Assembly (NCBI GenBank): GCA_902527545.1
Contig: CABZPR010000001.1
Location: 124,001-188,000, forward strand
Source of the DNA: an uncultured Alphaproteobacteria bacterium
GTDB taxonomy: Bacteria; Pseudomonadota; Alphaproteobacteria; HIMB59
DNA length: 64,000 nt
Direction of reading: 5' to 3'
The position numbers were made by a program, and so were the translations under genes. The notes beneath the pieces are model-generated. The model had not been told where the DNA came from. It saw only the letters and a program-made list of their open reading frames with translations, and searched no databases. Below, one piece after another: positions 16,985 to 25,537 of this stretch. Numbering within the stretch: position 1 is the first letter of the stretch; each line of letters begins with the position of its first letter.

Positions 16985-17779
16985 TTAATTGGTATGAAAC
17001 AACTTTTCACCGTTATATGTAAACCTATTAATAACATCTTTGCCCTCACCTGCAATCAACCATTCAATGAACTTCTGAGATTTATTATACTCAACATGAG
17101 GAAATTTTTCAGGATTGACTGCAATAATTCCATAAGGATTATGTAATTCATCACCACCCTCAAAAAGAATTTTTAAATTATTTTTATTTTTAAAAGATAG
17201 CCAGGTACCTTTGTCACTTATCGTATAGGCATCAATTTCAGAGGCAATATTTAATGTATTGGCCATGCTTGTCCCAGTTTTTATATATTTATCAGAGTCA
17301 AATTTTTTGATATTTGCCAAACTCCATAATTCTTGTTCTTTTTTATGAGTTCCAGAATTATCATCTCTTGAAATAAATTTGTATTCTGAGTTATATATTT
17401 TTTTTAATGCGGATAAAATATCTTCCTCTTGTGATATTTTCAGTGGGTCAGATTTTGGACCAACTAAAATAAACTTATTGTACATAACCTCATATCTTTG
17501 AACACCGTAGCCCTCATCTATAAATTCTAATTCATCTTTTTTTGAATGAACAAATAACAAATCTCCATCGCCCCTTTTTGCGTTTGCAATAGCATTGCCG
17601 GTTCCAACTGCAATAGGTCTTATACTTATTCCAGTTTTATTTTTAAATTCTGATGCTAAAAGATCAAGCAAACCCGTATTAGCAATGCTTGTTGTAGACT
17701 GAATGATTATAAAATCTTTAGAGTAAACACTTATGGAAAAAAATAAAAATAACGATAAAAATAAATTTTTTAATTTCAT
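16985..17779 (-). CDS. tupA: Tungstate-binding periplasmic protein
   Basis: 264 residues with a signal peptide (1-20). The segment QSTTSIANTGLLDLLASEF, then RPIAVGTGNAIANAKRGDGDLLFVHSKKDELEFIDEG and VMYNKFILVGP, follows the TupA family closely, with the TTS oxyanion site. TupA proteins bind tungstate with very high affinity and deliver it to TupBC. Molybdate or another oxyanion cannot be excluded. No tungsten enzyme or pterin cofactor gene lies in the window. Confidence 0.87.
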   Translation of the reverse strand: MKLKNLFLSLFLFFSISVYSKDFIIIQSTTSIANTGLLDLLASEFKNKTGISIRPIAVGTGNAIANAKRGDGDLLFVHSKKDELEFIDEGYGVQRYEVMYNKFILVGPKSDPLKISQEEDILSALKKIYNSEYKFISRDDNSGTHKKEQELWSLANIKKFDSDKYIKTGTSMANTLNIASEIDAYTISDKGTWLSFKNKNNLKILFEGGDELHNPYGIIAVNPEKFPHVEYNKSQKFIEWLIAGEGKDVINRFTYNGEKLFHTN

Positions 17780-17816
17780 TTATAATCAACAATATTAACA
17801 TACATAATTGAAGATA

Positions 17817-18353
17817 ATGAAGTTAGCAAACAGCGCAGATAATTACGGTTTAATTAGCAAGTTATTTCATTGGATTATGGCCGCTCTTATAATTGCAACA
17901 TACTTACTAGGCAAAAATTTAGAGAATAATTTCGAGTATTACTATGAGATATTGATGATACACAACACACTAGGCCTTTCAATTCTTGTCCTAGCCATTT
18001 TTAGATTAAGTTGGAAATTTATCAATATTAGGCCCAAGCCAATCTTAAAAAATAAAATATTAATTTATGTTGCGAAAACTAACTATTTTTTATTTTACTC
18101 AATATTTTTTTTACAACCAATATCTGGATATATCCTTACAAACTTGCAAGGTGACACGGTGATGTTTTTAAATTTTGAATTAATAAATTTATTAGATCAC
18201 AACAGTGATTTAAGGTACTTGTTTAAAAGTTTCCATGAATATTCTAGTAATGTTTTAATAGTTTTATTTTTTATACATTCAGGAGCCGCACTTATGCACC
18301 ATTTTGTATTTAAAGATAGAACTTTAAAAAGAATGACTTTTGATAGTGATTAA
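17817..18353 (+). CDS. Cytochrome b561-type membrane protein
   Basis: 178 residues from the ATG at 17817; the track starts at a TTG three codons earlier. Four membrane helices with the haem-ligand histidines in SKLFHWIMAALI, LMIHNTLGLSIL, KSFHEYSS and FFIHSGAALMHHF. It is the diheme b561 type that moves electrons from the quinol pool or accepts superoxide. It is divergent from tupA with a short gap. Electron partner not identifiable; the nearby cytochrome c' is a possible one. Confidence 0.85.
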   Translation: MKLANSADNYGLISKLFHWIMAALIIATYLLGKNLENNFEYYYEILMIHNTLGLSILVLAIFRLSWKFINIRPKPILKNKILIYVAKTNYFLFYSIFFLQPISGYILTNLQGDTVMFLNFELINLLDHNSDLRYLFKSFHEYSSNVLIVLFFIHSGAALMHHFVFKDRTLKRMTFDSD

Positions 18354-18357
18354 TATT

Positions 18358-19350
18358 TTAAAGCCACTCGGGTACGGGAAGTTTTTTTGATATCAGATAT
18401 TCTTTGTTATATAACTTACTAAAATACTTGTTAGCATCATCACACAGAATTGTAACAATATTTTTACCTGGTCCCATTTCTTTAGCCATTTCGATAGCCC
18501 CTGCTACGTTTACTCCAGAACTAGAGCCAAGAAATAAGCCTTCTGTTTTGACCATTTTATATAAAAGTTCAAACGCTTCATAATCAGTAATATGGTATGA
18601 GAAATCAATAAGGGAAGGTTCAACATTTTTTGTCACTCTATACTGGCCTATTCCCTCTGTTTCTGATGGATCGCCTTTAACTTCCAATTTAGAATATTTA
18701 AAATAATTATACATTTGAGCACCTTGTGGATCTGTGCAAGCTATTTTTATATTTGAATTTAATTCTTTGAGCCCAATAGATGTACCTGCTAATGTTCCAC
18801 CCGACCCAATTGCACAAGTAAAACCATCTACTTTTCCTTCAAGCTGATTGAATATTTCTTTAGCTGTGGTTTTTGCGTGAAATTTGTAATTTGCTGTGTT
18901 GTCAAATTGGTTTGCCCACATAACTGAAGTCTCTCCTTTTGATTGTAGATCTTCAACTAACCTCTTTGATACATGCTGATAATTACCCGGATCAGAATAA
19001 GGCTTAGTTGGCACAACTTTAAGCTTTGCCCCCATATTCCTTAAAATGCTTTGCTTCTCCTCTGATGCACCGTCAGGCATTACAATTATAGTTTTGTATC
19101 CTCTAGCATTGTTAATCATTGTTAAAGCAATACCTGTGTTTCCAAAGGTACCCTCAACGACAGTGCCGCCTGGTTCAATTAAATTATTCTCTTCAGCATC
19201 AAGGATTATACCCAATGCCGTTCTATCTTTGATAGAACCAGCTGGATTCATAAATTCTGCTTTACCATAAATATTACAACCCGTAATTTCAGATGGATAT
19301 TTGAGTTTAATAAGTGGCGTATTGCCAATAAAATCAACTATGTCTCTCAT
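18358..19350 (-). CDS. Cysteine synthase / cystathionine beta-synthase-like PLP enzyme
   Basis: 330 residues of the cysteine-synthase fold II PLP family. NPAGSIKDR carries the PLP lysine (Lys41), EGTFGNTGIAL is the phosphate/substrate loop, and GSGGTLAG is the PLP phosphate loop. No C-terminal CBS domains. It lies one base after a gamma-family cystathionine enzyme, which suggests either cysteine synthesis or, as a pair, reverse transsulfuration (homocysteine to cystathionine to cysteine). CysK versus CBS activity cannot be told apart by eye. Confidence 0.88.
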   Translation of the reverse strand: MRDIVDFIGNTPLIKLKYPSEITGCNIYGKAEFMNPAGSIKDRTALGIILDAEENNLIEPGGTVVEGTFGNTGIALTMINNARGYKTIIVMPDGASEEKQSILRNMGAKLKVVPTKPYSDPGNYQHVSKRLVEDLQSKGETSVMWANQFDNTANYKFHAKTTAKEIFNQLEGKVDGFTCAIGSGGTLAGTSIGLKELNSNIKIACTDPQGAQMYNYFKYSKLEVKGDPSETEGIGQYRVTKNVEPSLIDFSYHITDYEAFELLYKMVKTEGLFLGSSSGVNVAGAIEMAKEMGPGKNIVTILCDDANKYFSKLYNKEYLISKKLPVPEWL

Positions 19351-19351
19351 T

Positions 19352-20491
19352 TTAAATCTTTGATAGGGCTTGGTCTAAATCTGAGATCAAATCATCTACA
19401 TCTTCAATACCCACAGATATTCTTAGTAATGTTTCTGATATGCCTAATTTTTCTCTAATTGATGGATCTATAGAAGCATGGGTCATGATGGCTGGATGCT
19501 CGATCAAACTTTCGACTCCTCCTAGGCTTTCCGCGAGTGTAAATAAATTTAAATTTTTTAGAAAAGTTTTTACCCCATCAATATCTGAGTCAATTACAAA
19601 AGACATCATTCCACCAAAACCATCCATTTGTTTTTCTGCAATTTCCTTGTGCCTTTTATCAGTACCCGGAAAAAAAACTTTTTCTATCTTAGGATGATTG
19701 GATAAATAATTAGACACAGCAATAGCATTTTCATTATGTTGCTTCATTCTTACAGAGAGTGTTTTGATGCTTCTTGTTAATAAATAACAATCAAAGGGAG
19801 AGGGGACAGCCCCAACTGCATTTTGAATAAAAGAAATTTTTTCAGCGTACTCCTTATTTTCTTTAATAACAATAGACCCGCCAACAATATCTGAGTGGCC
19901 TCCTAAATATTTTGTTGAAGAACTCACCACCATATCTGCACCTAATTCAAGTGGTCTCTGATTATATGGAGAGGCAAATGTGTTGTCACAAATCACAGGT
20001 AATTTAAACTCACTTGCAATATTAACAGTGTTTTTAATATCAATAATTTTCATTAAAGGATTTGAAGGTGTTTCAATCCATATAAATTTTGTGTTTTCTT
20101 TTATTTCATCATTCCAGTTTATATTTTTATCAAAGTCGATGTAAGTTACGTCAATGTTTGATTTAACTTTATCGAATAACCTACGAGTACCCCCATATAC
20201 ATCATCAGAACAAACTATATGGTAGTTTGTGCCAAATAGGTCACAAACTGTATTTATTGCTGACATGCCAGATGCAAATGCAAAAGCTTTATCTCCAGAC
20301 TCAATTTGTGCCAGTAATTTTTCTAATATATCTCTAGAAGGATTTTTGGTTCTAGCATATTCATACTCAAAATTTCCGGGTTCCATTTGTTTGAAGGTTG
20401 ATGAAAGGTGTATTGGTGGCATAACGGCTCCCGTTTCTTTATCTGGGCCATGCCCAGAATGAATTACTTTTGTGTTAAATTTTTTTTTCAC
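19352..20491 (-). CDS. Cystathionine gamma-synthase/gamma-lyase family enzyme
   Basis: 379 residues. The family landmarks are YARTKNPSRDILE, FASGMSAIN, and SSSTKYLGGHSDIVGG with the PLP lysine at Lys194; ESLGGVESLIEHPAIMTH lies near the C-terminus. It acts on cystathionine or an O-acyl-homoserine in methionine/cysteine metabolism. Pairing with the downstream cysteine-synthase-like gene favours a gamma-lyase in transsulfuration. Its leader (about 180 bases) carries a GC-rich foldable element. Confidence 0.9.
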   Translation of the reverse strand: MKKKFNTKVIHSGHGPDKETGAVMPPIHLSSTFKQMEPGNFEYEYARTKNPSRDILEKLLAQIESGDKAFAFASGMSAINTVCDLFGTNYHIVCSDDVYGGTRRLFDKVKSNIDVTYIDFDKNINWNDEIKENTKFIWIETPSNPLMKIIDIKNTVNIASEFKLPVICDNTFASPYNQRPLELGADMVVSSSTKYLGGHSDIVGGSIVIKENKEYAEKISFIQNAVGAVPSPFDCYLLTRSIKTLSVRMKQHNENAIAVSNYLSNHPKIEKVFFPGTDKRHKEIAEKQMDGFGGMMSFVIDSDIDGVKTFLKNLNLFTLAESLGGVESLIEHPAIMTHASIDPSIREKLGISETLLRISVGIEDVDDLISDLDQALSKI

Positions 20492-20516
20492 AGCTCAATT
20501 TATAACTAATTAATTT

Positions 20517-20639
20517 TTAAATAACATCTATAACGATATTTTTCTTATTTGATAGGCTTTTTAAATTATAAGAAATCTGTTTCATATCAACCAAAATTCG
20601 AATATTATACTCGTCCCCTAGCCGCTTGGGTTGAGACAT
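20517..20639 (-). CDS. Possible short leader ORF before the cystathionine gene
   Basis: ATG-initiated frame of 40 codons (MSQPKRLGDEYNIRIL ... NKKNIVIDVI) on the same strand as the cystathionine enzyme, ending 25 bases before its start. No good ribosome site and no known family. It may be a chance frame; its value is that it overlaps the GC-rich element and would sit in the mRNA leader. Confidence 0.2.
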   Translation of the reverse strand: MSQPKRLGDEYNIRILVDMKQISYNLKSLSNKKNIVIDVI

Positions 20640-20664
20640 TGTCGAGGAGGAAGGTGGCAAGGGG
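20615..20664 (-). other. GC-rich foldable intergenic element, copy A
   Basis: A 50-base GC-rich block in a very AT-rich gap. Read on the minus strand, CCCCT pairs with AGGGG and GCC with GGC around one mismatch, and the loop contains CACCTTCCTCCTC. The minus strand has a promoter-like TTGTTA, 17 bases, AATAAT just upstream, so it would lie in the 5' leader of the cystathionine gene. It does not match SAM-I, SAM-II or SAM-V riboswitch consensus as I know them. A plus-strand RNA starting after TATACT (20606-20611) is the alternative. Confidence 0.4.
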
Positions 20665-20676
20665 CAATAAATTTCA

Positions 20677-20706
20677 TTATTTCGTTAATTTATTTTCTTA
20701 ACAAAT
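20677..20706 (-). promoter_or_regulatory. Promoter-like sequence before copy A
   Basis: On the minus strand TTGTTA, a 17-base spacer and AATAAT precede the GC-rich element. It would place a start about 180 bases before the cystathionine enzyme. In AT-rich DNA such matches occur by chance, so this is tentative. Confidence 0.35.
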
Positions 20707-20714
20707 TGATTAAT

Positions 20715-21257
20715 TTAAGTTTCCTTTGACACCATTTGATTAAGATTTTCAATTTTCATATCAACAGACAAATCATTTGGCATTAACTTTTTCATTTCTT
20801 GATAAACCTTAAGTGCTCCATCATAATTTTTGTAACTTATAAGAATTCTACTCAAACCATCTAATGCACCAAAATGTCTTGGTTCAAGATACAATGTAGC
20901 TTCAATATCTCTCATAGAGTTTTCATAGTCTCCCATCATAAAATAAAAAGTTGCCCTTTTGTTGTATGCCTCCGCGTAATTTGGCTCTAACTCAATAGCA
21001 AGAGTCAAAGCTGATATCGCAGATTGGTAGTTTTTAGACTCAAAAAAATCTGAAATATTATCCATTACTATTTTTACATCTGGATTTTCAATTTTCATCC
21101 ATTCTCCCCATATTTTTGATATAATTAGACTTTGTTCTTTTGAGTCCTTTTCCTCAGAGAGCTGACTGAATAATTCATCAAGTTTTGGACTATTTTGATC
21201 TGCGTAACTATAGGATATGTTCAAAAATAAGGCGAATATAATTAAAATGATTTTCAT
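20715..21257 (-). CDS. Exported TPR-repeat protein
   Basis: 180 residues with a signal peptide (1-19, ending SYSYA) and about three tetratricopeptide repeats: YQSAISALTLAIELEPNYAEAYNKRATFYFMMGDYENSMRDIEATLYLEPRHFGALDGLSRILISYKNYDGALKVYQEMKKLMPND in outline. Periplasmic protein-interaction scaffold; partner unknown. Divergent from the DUF4864 gene. Confidence 0.8.
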   Translation of the reverse strand: MKIILIIFALFLNISYSYADQNSPKLDELFSQLSEEKDSKEQSLIISKIWGEWMKIENPDVKIVMDNISDFFESKNYQSAISALTLAIELEPNYAEAYNKRATFYFMMGDYENSMRDIEATLYLEPRHFGALDGLSRILISYKNYDGALKVYQEMKKLMPNDLSVDMKIENLNQMVSKET

Positions 21258-21287
21258 CTATATTATTTAATTACGCATATAAATATT

Positions 21288-21713
21288 ATGCAGTTTAAAA
21301 AATTAATTTACACCAGTTTATGCCTTTTACTTTTTAACACTATATCGATTGCAGAAACTATTGATAAAATTGAGTTTAGTGAGACACAAGCTGTGATTGA
21401 AAGTCAACTAAAGGCCTTCATTAACAAAGATGCTGAAGGGGCTTTCTTCCATGCCTCACCTTACATCAAAATGAGGTTCAATAATCCTCAAGATTTTATG
21501 AGTATGGTGAAAAACTACTATGAACCCGTTTATAACCCTAAAAATTACTATTTTATGGAGTCAAAATTTTTTGAAGGAGCAGTATATCATCAACTACAAA
21601 TCGTCTCGCAAGATAATGTTTCTTATTTAGCAATGTACTCACTCATTAAAGACAAGGGAGAGTGGAAAATTTCAGGTTGCTCCATTTACCCAATGGAAAA
21701 ACAATCAATTTAG
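21288..21713 (+). CDS. DUF4864 secreted protein
   Basis: 141 residues, signal peptide (1-22), then ETQAVIESQLKAFINKDAEGAFFHASPYIKMRF and a C-terminal MYSLIKDKGEWKISGC. This matches the DUF4864 family, an NTF2-like fold common in marine and photosynthetic alphaproteobacteria. Function unknown. Its 3' end overlaps the convergent EamA transporter by 9 bases. Confidence 0.75.
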   Translation: MQFKKLIYTSLCLLLFNTISIAETIDKIEFSETQAVIESQLKAFINKDAEGAFFHASPYIKMRFNNPQDFMSMVKNYYEPVYNPKNYYFMESKFFEGAVYHQLQIVSQDNVSYLAMYSLIKDKGEWKISGCSIYPMEKQSI

Positions 21714-22577
21714 CTTTTTTAATTTAGAATAAACAAGATATCCAGAAATTATTATTAAAATAGCACCGCATAATTCTATAATTGAGGGGTAGTGATTGAA
21801 AACAACAATACTAATTACTATTCCAAAAATGATCTGTGAATAATGTGTGATGCTAAAAAATGAAGCTTCTATTCTCCTAAGAGAATAAATTAAGATCATC
21901 ATGGCCACACCATCAATAAGCCCTGCGCCTACCATTATTAAAAAATCGTACAAAGCGATATCTTTGTAATGGTTAATTGAAAATACTGTGAAAATTATGC
22001 CAGCAATTCCCATACTATAAAAAGTCAAGGCCATAGTTCTTTCAGATTTCCCATAAACTCGCACTGTAAAATCTAGACACGCCAATGAAATTACTCCTAA
22101 TATGAGAAATATTACTCCCAAAGCATTAAAACCTGCGTTTAAACTAAAACCTGAGACCATAAAAACAGCAATCATAGCTAGTATTAAAGAAATTATTTTG
22201 GATAGGTAAATCGACTCCTTTAAAATTACTATTCCCATAATTGAGAGTAACACAGGAGCTGACAAAATTATTGGATAAGCAATAGATAAAGGTAATAAAA
22301 TGATACCTTTTACAACAAAATAATAGGTCAAAGTCATTAAAATACCTCTTATAAAATGAAGTTTATAATTGCTTGTTTTTATTTCTTCTAAGCTCTTTCT
22401 GTACAATAAATAAAAGAGCACTGGGATTATTGCGGAGAAACTCGCTATGGAAAATATAACTGTGTCTTTATATAAATCTCCAATTAACTTTATAATAGTG
22501 TCTGCAATTGAAAATAAGAAAAAGGCAACAGTGCCTAGTATGTAAATTACGTGTTTTTTACTCTCTAATTGAGACAT
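21705..22577 (-). CDS. EamA-family (DMT) transporter
   Basis: 290 residues with ten predicted membrane helices in two five-helix halves, the EamA duplication. The half-end motif YPIILSAPVLLSIMGIVILKESI is characteristic. Drug/metabolite exporter superfamily; substrate cannot be told. It overlaps the upstream MFS gene by 20 bases, so both are one operon. Confidence 0.85.
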   Translation of the reverse strand: MSQLESKKHVIYILGTVAFFLFSIADTIIKLIGDLYKDTVIFSIASFSAIIPVLFYLLYRKSLEEIKTSNYKLHFIRGILMTLTYYFVVKGIILLPLSIAYPIILSAPVLLSIMGIVILKESIYLSKIISLILAMIAVFMVSGFSLNAGFNALGVIFLILGVISLACLDFTVRVYGKSERTMALTFYSMGIAGIIFTVFSINHYKDIALYDFLIMVGAGLIDGVAMMILIYSLRRIEASFFSITHYSQIIFGIVISIVVFNHYPSIIELCGAILIIISGYLVYSKLKKLN

Positions 22578-23829
22578 TGAATTTACTTCTATATCTCATT
22601 ACTAAGATTAATACGAACAATTTAATGGTAAGCGGTATAAAAAAATAAAATATCATAATATTTGGAATATTTGGGTGAATTGTATAATTTATTGATTGTA
22701 AGTAACCATATCCCGTTAGTGCTATACCAGCAGCAATTCCTATAGCAGCTTTTCTTATAATTGAAAAAAATGAGGTAAAAAACTGTGATAAACGATTTTC
22801 ATTATTCACATCTAATATATCAGCTAACTCAATCTGGGGTATTATAAGATCAATTCCAATTCCAATTCCTGTAATTAGTATGACAAATATATATATTTGC
22901 CAATAGTCACTGCTAGTGAAAATAACAAATAAAAAGCCAAAAATAGTTATACTGGTTCCAATCTGTAATAAAAACATATTTGAAAATTTTTTTCCAAAAA
23001 AATACCAAAATGGTGTGGAAATTAATGTTATAAGAAAATACAAAATTAATAAATGGCCTGCATAATCACTAAGACCCAAATATTCAGATACAAATATAAT
23101 AAATAAATTGGCAGTAAAATTATTGGCAAGTAAATTAAAAAATGTAATGTAAGAAAAAGGTAAGATTTTTTTATTTTTTTTAATGAAAGTTTTCAATTTT
23201 ATCCAAGAAATTTCATTTGGCTTGTAATTCAGTTCATCATCATAGAAAAAATAAAAAATTAATCCCCCTATAATTGCAAAAGAAATAAAAATAAAACCAC
23301 TTGTTTTTATAACGTCTGGGTTTAATAGCTCAACATTATTTAAATTTGAAATAGTCGTTGGAATAATAAGAGCTGCAAGAACTCCTAAAATTGCAAATAC
23401 TTCTTTGACTGCTGCCAAACGAAATCTTTTTTTTAAAATTTTTTTTTGATCGATAACTATAGAGTCGTAAGGAATGATTGCAATTGAGTAACTTATCAAT
23501 GCTAAATTATAAAAAAAAATAAAATAATAAATATTAGAAGATTGGAAAACGTAAAGGCCAAATAAGGAGAAAATAAATATTATTATTCCTAAAAGAATTT
23601 GATTTTTTCTTGATCGACCTGAAATAATTCTTTTTTCTGTTAAATAACCAATTAAAAAGTCTGAGAAGACATCAAAAAATCTAGATATCAGTATTACTAG
23701 ACCGATAACACTTAAAGAGATACCAATTGATAAATTGTAAAATGTGGGCAAAAAAACAAATAATAATAAAAAACTCCCAGCAAGGTAAAATGACTGAAAA
23801 CTATAGGATAAAATCGATTTTAAATTCAT
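22558..23829 (-). CDS. MFS transporter of the GPH (melibiose-type) group
   Basis: 423 residues and twelve predicted helices. The first loop ISRFFDVFSDFLIGYLTEKR has the D-x-x-x-D-x-x-x-G-x-x-x-D/T-like pattern of glycoside-pentoside-hexuronide cation symporters. Inner membrane; it likely carries a sugar or other small solute with a cation. Translationally coupled to the EamA gene. Confidence 0.8.
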   Translation of the reverse strand: MNLKSILSYSFQSFYLAGSFLLLFVFLPTFYNLSIGISLSVIGLVILISRFFDVFSDFLIGYLTEKRIISGRSRKNQILLGIIIFIFSLFGLYVFQSSNIYYFIFFYNLALISYSIAIIPYDSIVIDQKKILKKRFRLAAVKEVFAILGVLAALIIPTTISNLNNVELLNPDVIKTSGFIFISFAIIGGLIFYFFYDDELNYKPNEISWIKLKTFIKKNKKILPFSYITFFNLLANNFTANLFIIFVSEYLGLSDYAGHLLILYFLITLISTPFWYFFGKKFSNMFLLQIGTSITIFGFLFVIFTSSDYWQIYIFVILITGIGIGIDLIIPQIELADILDVNNENRLSQFFTSFFSIIRKAAIGIAAGIALTGYGYLQSINYTIHPNIPNIMIFYFFIPLTIKLFVLILVMRYRSKFNVSIRE

Positions 23830-23904
23830 TTTTGGATATTTAATACTTGAACAACTTTGACTATATCAAAATATTTATTAGTGTTCAGTTAGCATTCATG
23901 CGGG

Positions 23905-23950
23905 GGCTGATTCGGTATCTCACTTTCCTCCTCTATATGTCGAGTCAGCC
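23905..23950 (+). other. Stem-loop with C-rich loop, copy B
   Basis: GGCTGATTCG (23905-23914) pairs with CGAGTCAGCC (23941-23950): a 10-bp stem with one G-U pair on the plus strand, which becomes an A-C mismatch on the minus strand. The 26-base loop contains CACTTTCCTCCTC, a sequence complementary to a Shine-Dalgarno site. It overlaps the 3' end of ogt on the opposite strand. No T run follows, so it is not a terminator. It shares its loop core with copy A at 20644-20656. Confidence 0.4.
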
Positions 23951-24435
23951 ATTCCTCTACCCTCTATATCTAGTATTTTTCTCTTAATTTTATCACCCCA
24001 CATATATCTTCCGAAATCTCCATTTTTTTTTACTACTCTGTGACAAGGAACCAATAATCCAACAGGATTTTTACCAACCGCTGAAGCTACGGCTCTTACT
24101 GCATCTGGTCTCTTTATTTTTTTAGCAAGCTCGCTGTAGGAAATTGTTTGACCATAAGAAATTTTAGTAATTTCTGTCCAAACTTTTTTTTGTAGTGTAG
24201 TTCCATCGAGGAGTTTTATTTGTATATTTTTTTGTTTAGAAATTTTACCTTTCAATAAATTGTTTATTAATATTTTTGCTTTTTTTAATTTTAAACCTTG
24301 AGTTGGGTTATATAAATTAAGTATGTTTTTAATTCTTTTATCATTATGTTTTATAAGAAAGTGAACTCCCTCTGAACTATCAAGGACAAAAAGTTTAATT
24401 ATTGGTGTTTCGATAAAATCAAAACAATAATTCAT
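23920..24435 (-). CDS. ogt: Methylated-DNA--protein-cysteine methyltransferase
   Basis: 171 residues. The active-site motif PVGLLVPCHRVVKKNGDFGRYMWG is complete, with helix-turn-helix residues RPDAVRAVASAVGKNP before it. It removes alkyl groups from O6-guanine in a suicide reaction. The C-terminus after the usual end LDIEG carries an extra tail (RGMADSTYRGGK) that falls in the GC-rich element listed separately. It starts one base into the dnaJ stop region, so it probably rides on the heat-shock transcript. Confidence 0.93.
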   Translation of the reverse strand: MNYCFDFIETPIIKLFVLDSSEGVHFLIKHNDKRIKNILNLYNPTQGLKLKKAKILINNLLKGKISKQKNIQIKLLDGTTLQKKVWTEITKISYGQTISYSELAKKIKRPDAVRAVASAVGKNPVGLLVPCHRVVKKNGDFGRYMWGDKIKRKILDIEGRGMADSTYRGGK

Positions 24436-25514
24436 TAATTAAACATTTTTTTTACTTTATCAAAAAACCCTTCCGTCATTTTAGAGTTTTTCTTAGTAAG
24501 GGTTTCATTGAATTGATTTAAAAGTTTCTCTTGATCTGAAGATAAGTTTACTGGTGTTTCAGCATGTACTTTAACAATCATATCACCTCTTGTGTTTGTT
24601 CTCAGAATACTCATTCCCTTGCCTTTGATTCTGAGTTTATGACCTGACTGCATTCCTTTTGGTATGGAAACATTAACCATTTTTTTTTCTATAGTAGGAA
24701 CTTCTATATTTCCGCCCAAAGTTGCTGTAGTAAAAGGTATAGCAACATCACAAATAATGTTATCTCGTTCTCTCTGAAAAAGTTTGTGGTTATTTATATT
24801 TATAAAAACGTAAAGGTCTCCATAGGAGCCGCCTCTTTCTCCGGCCTCTCCTTCTCCGCTCATTCTAATCCTGTTTCCTGTTTCAACTCCAGCAGGTATT
24901 TTGATTTGAATTTTTTTATTTTTTTTAATTCGTCCAGTATTACTGCATTTTGAGCATCTACCCTTCATTTCTTGCCCAGTTCCACCACATCTACCACAGG
25001 TCCTCTCCATAGAAAAAAACCCGCTCTGAGTCCTAACTTTTCCGTAACCTTGGCAAGTAGAACAACTTTTATAACTATGCTGTTCAGGGCAATTAATCAT
25101 TTTGGGTATCGTTACTTCTAGTGATTTTCCAGTAAAAGCCTCCTCTAGGTCAATAGTAACATCGTAGCGCAAATCATCCCCTCTACTTTCGCGCTGACCG
25201 CCCTCACCAAATGCACCAAAAATATCTTCAAAAATATCTGAAAAACCGCCAAAGCCTTGTTGGCCAAATCCACCGGCTCCACCACCGCCTTGTTCAAAAG
25301 CAGCATGGCCAAACTGATCATAAGTTTGTCTTTTTTTTGGATCTTTTAAAATTTCATATGCTTGACTCACATCCTTAAATTTTTGTTCAGCAGCAGAGTC
25401 ACCCTGGTTTCGATCAGGATGATATTTCATTGCTAATTTACGGTATGCACTTTTTATTTCAGAGTCACTAGCTTCACGGGATATACCAAGAGTGTCATAA
25501 AAATCCTCAGCCAT
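24435..25514 (-). CDS. dnaJ: Chaperone DnaJ with an altered first zinc motif
   Basis: 359 residues, somewhat short. J domain 1-70 with the HPD motif, a Gly/Phe region (about 75-100), a zinc region and two C-terminal substrate domains. Zinc motifs 2, 3 and 4 (CSTCQGYG, CGRCGGTG, CSKCSNTG) are present, but motif 1 is reduced to CPEQH, losing its second Cys and the GxG. It works with DnaK and GrpE in folding. 23 bases separate it from dnaK. Confidence 0.95.
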   Translation of the reverse strand: MAEDFYDTLGISREASDSEIKSAYRKLAMKYHPDRNQGDSAAEQKFKDVSQAYEILKDPKKRQTYDQFGHAAFEQGGGGAGGFGQQGFGGFSDIFEDIFGAFGEGGQRESRGDDLRYDVTIDLEEAFTGKSLEVTIPKMINCPEQHSYKSCSTCQGYGKVRTQSGFFSMERTCGRCGGTGQEMKGRCSKCSNTGRIKKNKKIQIKIPAGVETGNRIRMSGEGEAGERGGSYGDLYVFININNHKLFQRERDNIICDVAIPFTTATLGGNIEVPTIEKKMVNVSIPKGMQSGHKLRIKGKGMSILRTNTRGDMIVKVHAETPVNLSSDQEKLLNQFNETLTKKNSKMTEGFFDKVKKMFN

Positions 25515-25537
25515 AATATTTTAAACCAAGCTAAGAG

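Noticed and set aside
20644-20656. GGAGGAAGGTGG resembling a 16S rRNA segment
   Set aside because: Only about 12 bases match and neither flank continues as rRNA.
20600-20680. SAM riboswitch before the cystathionine gene
   Set aside because: I could not align the element to SAM-I, SAM-II or SAM-V consensus; kept only as an unassigned structured element.
23903-23925. GGGGCTGATTC resembling the 5' end of tmRNA
   Set aside because: The match stops after 11 bases; no tag frame, no tRNA-like 3' part, and the sequence runs into ogt.
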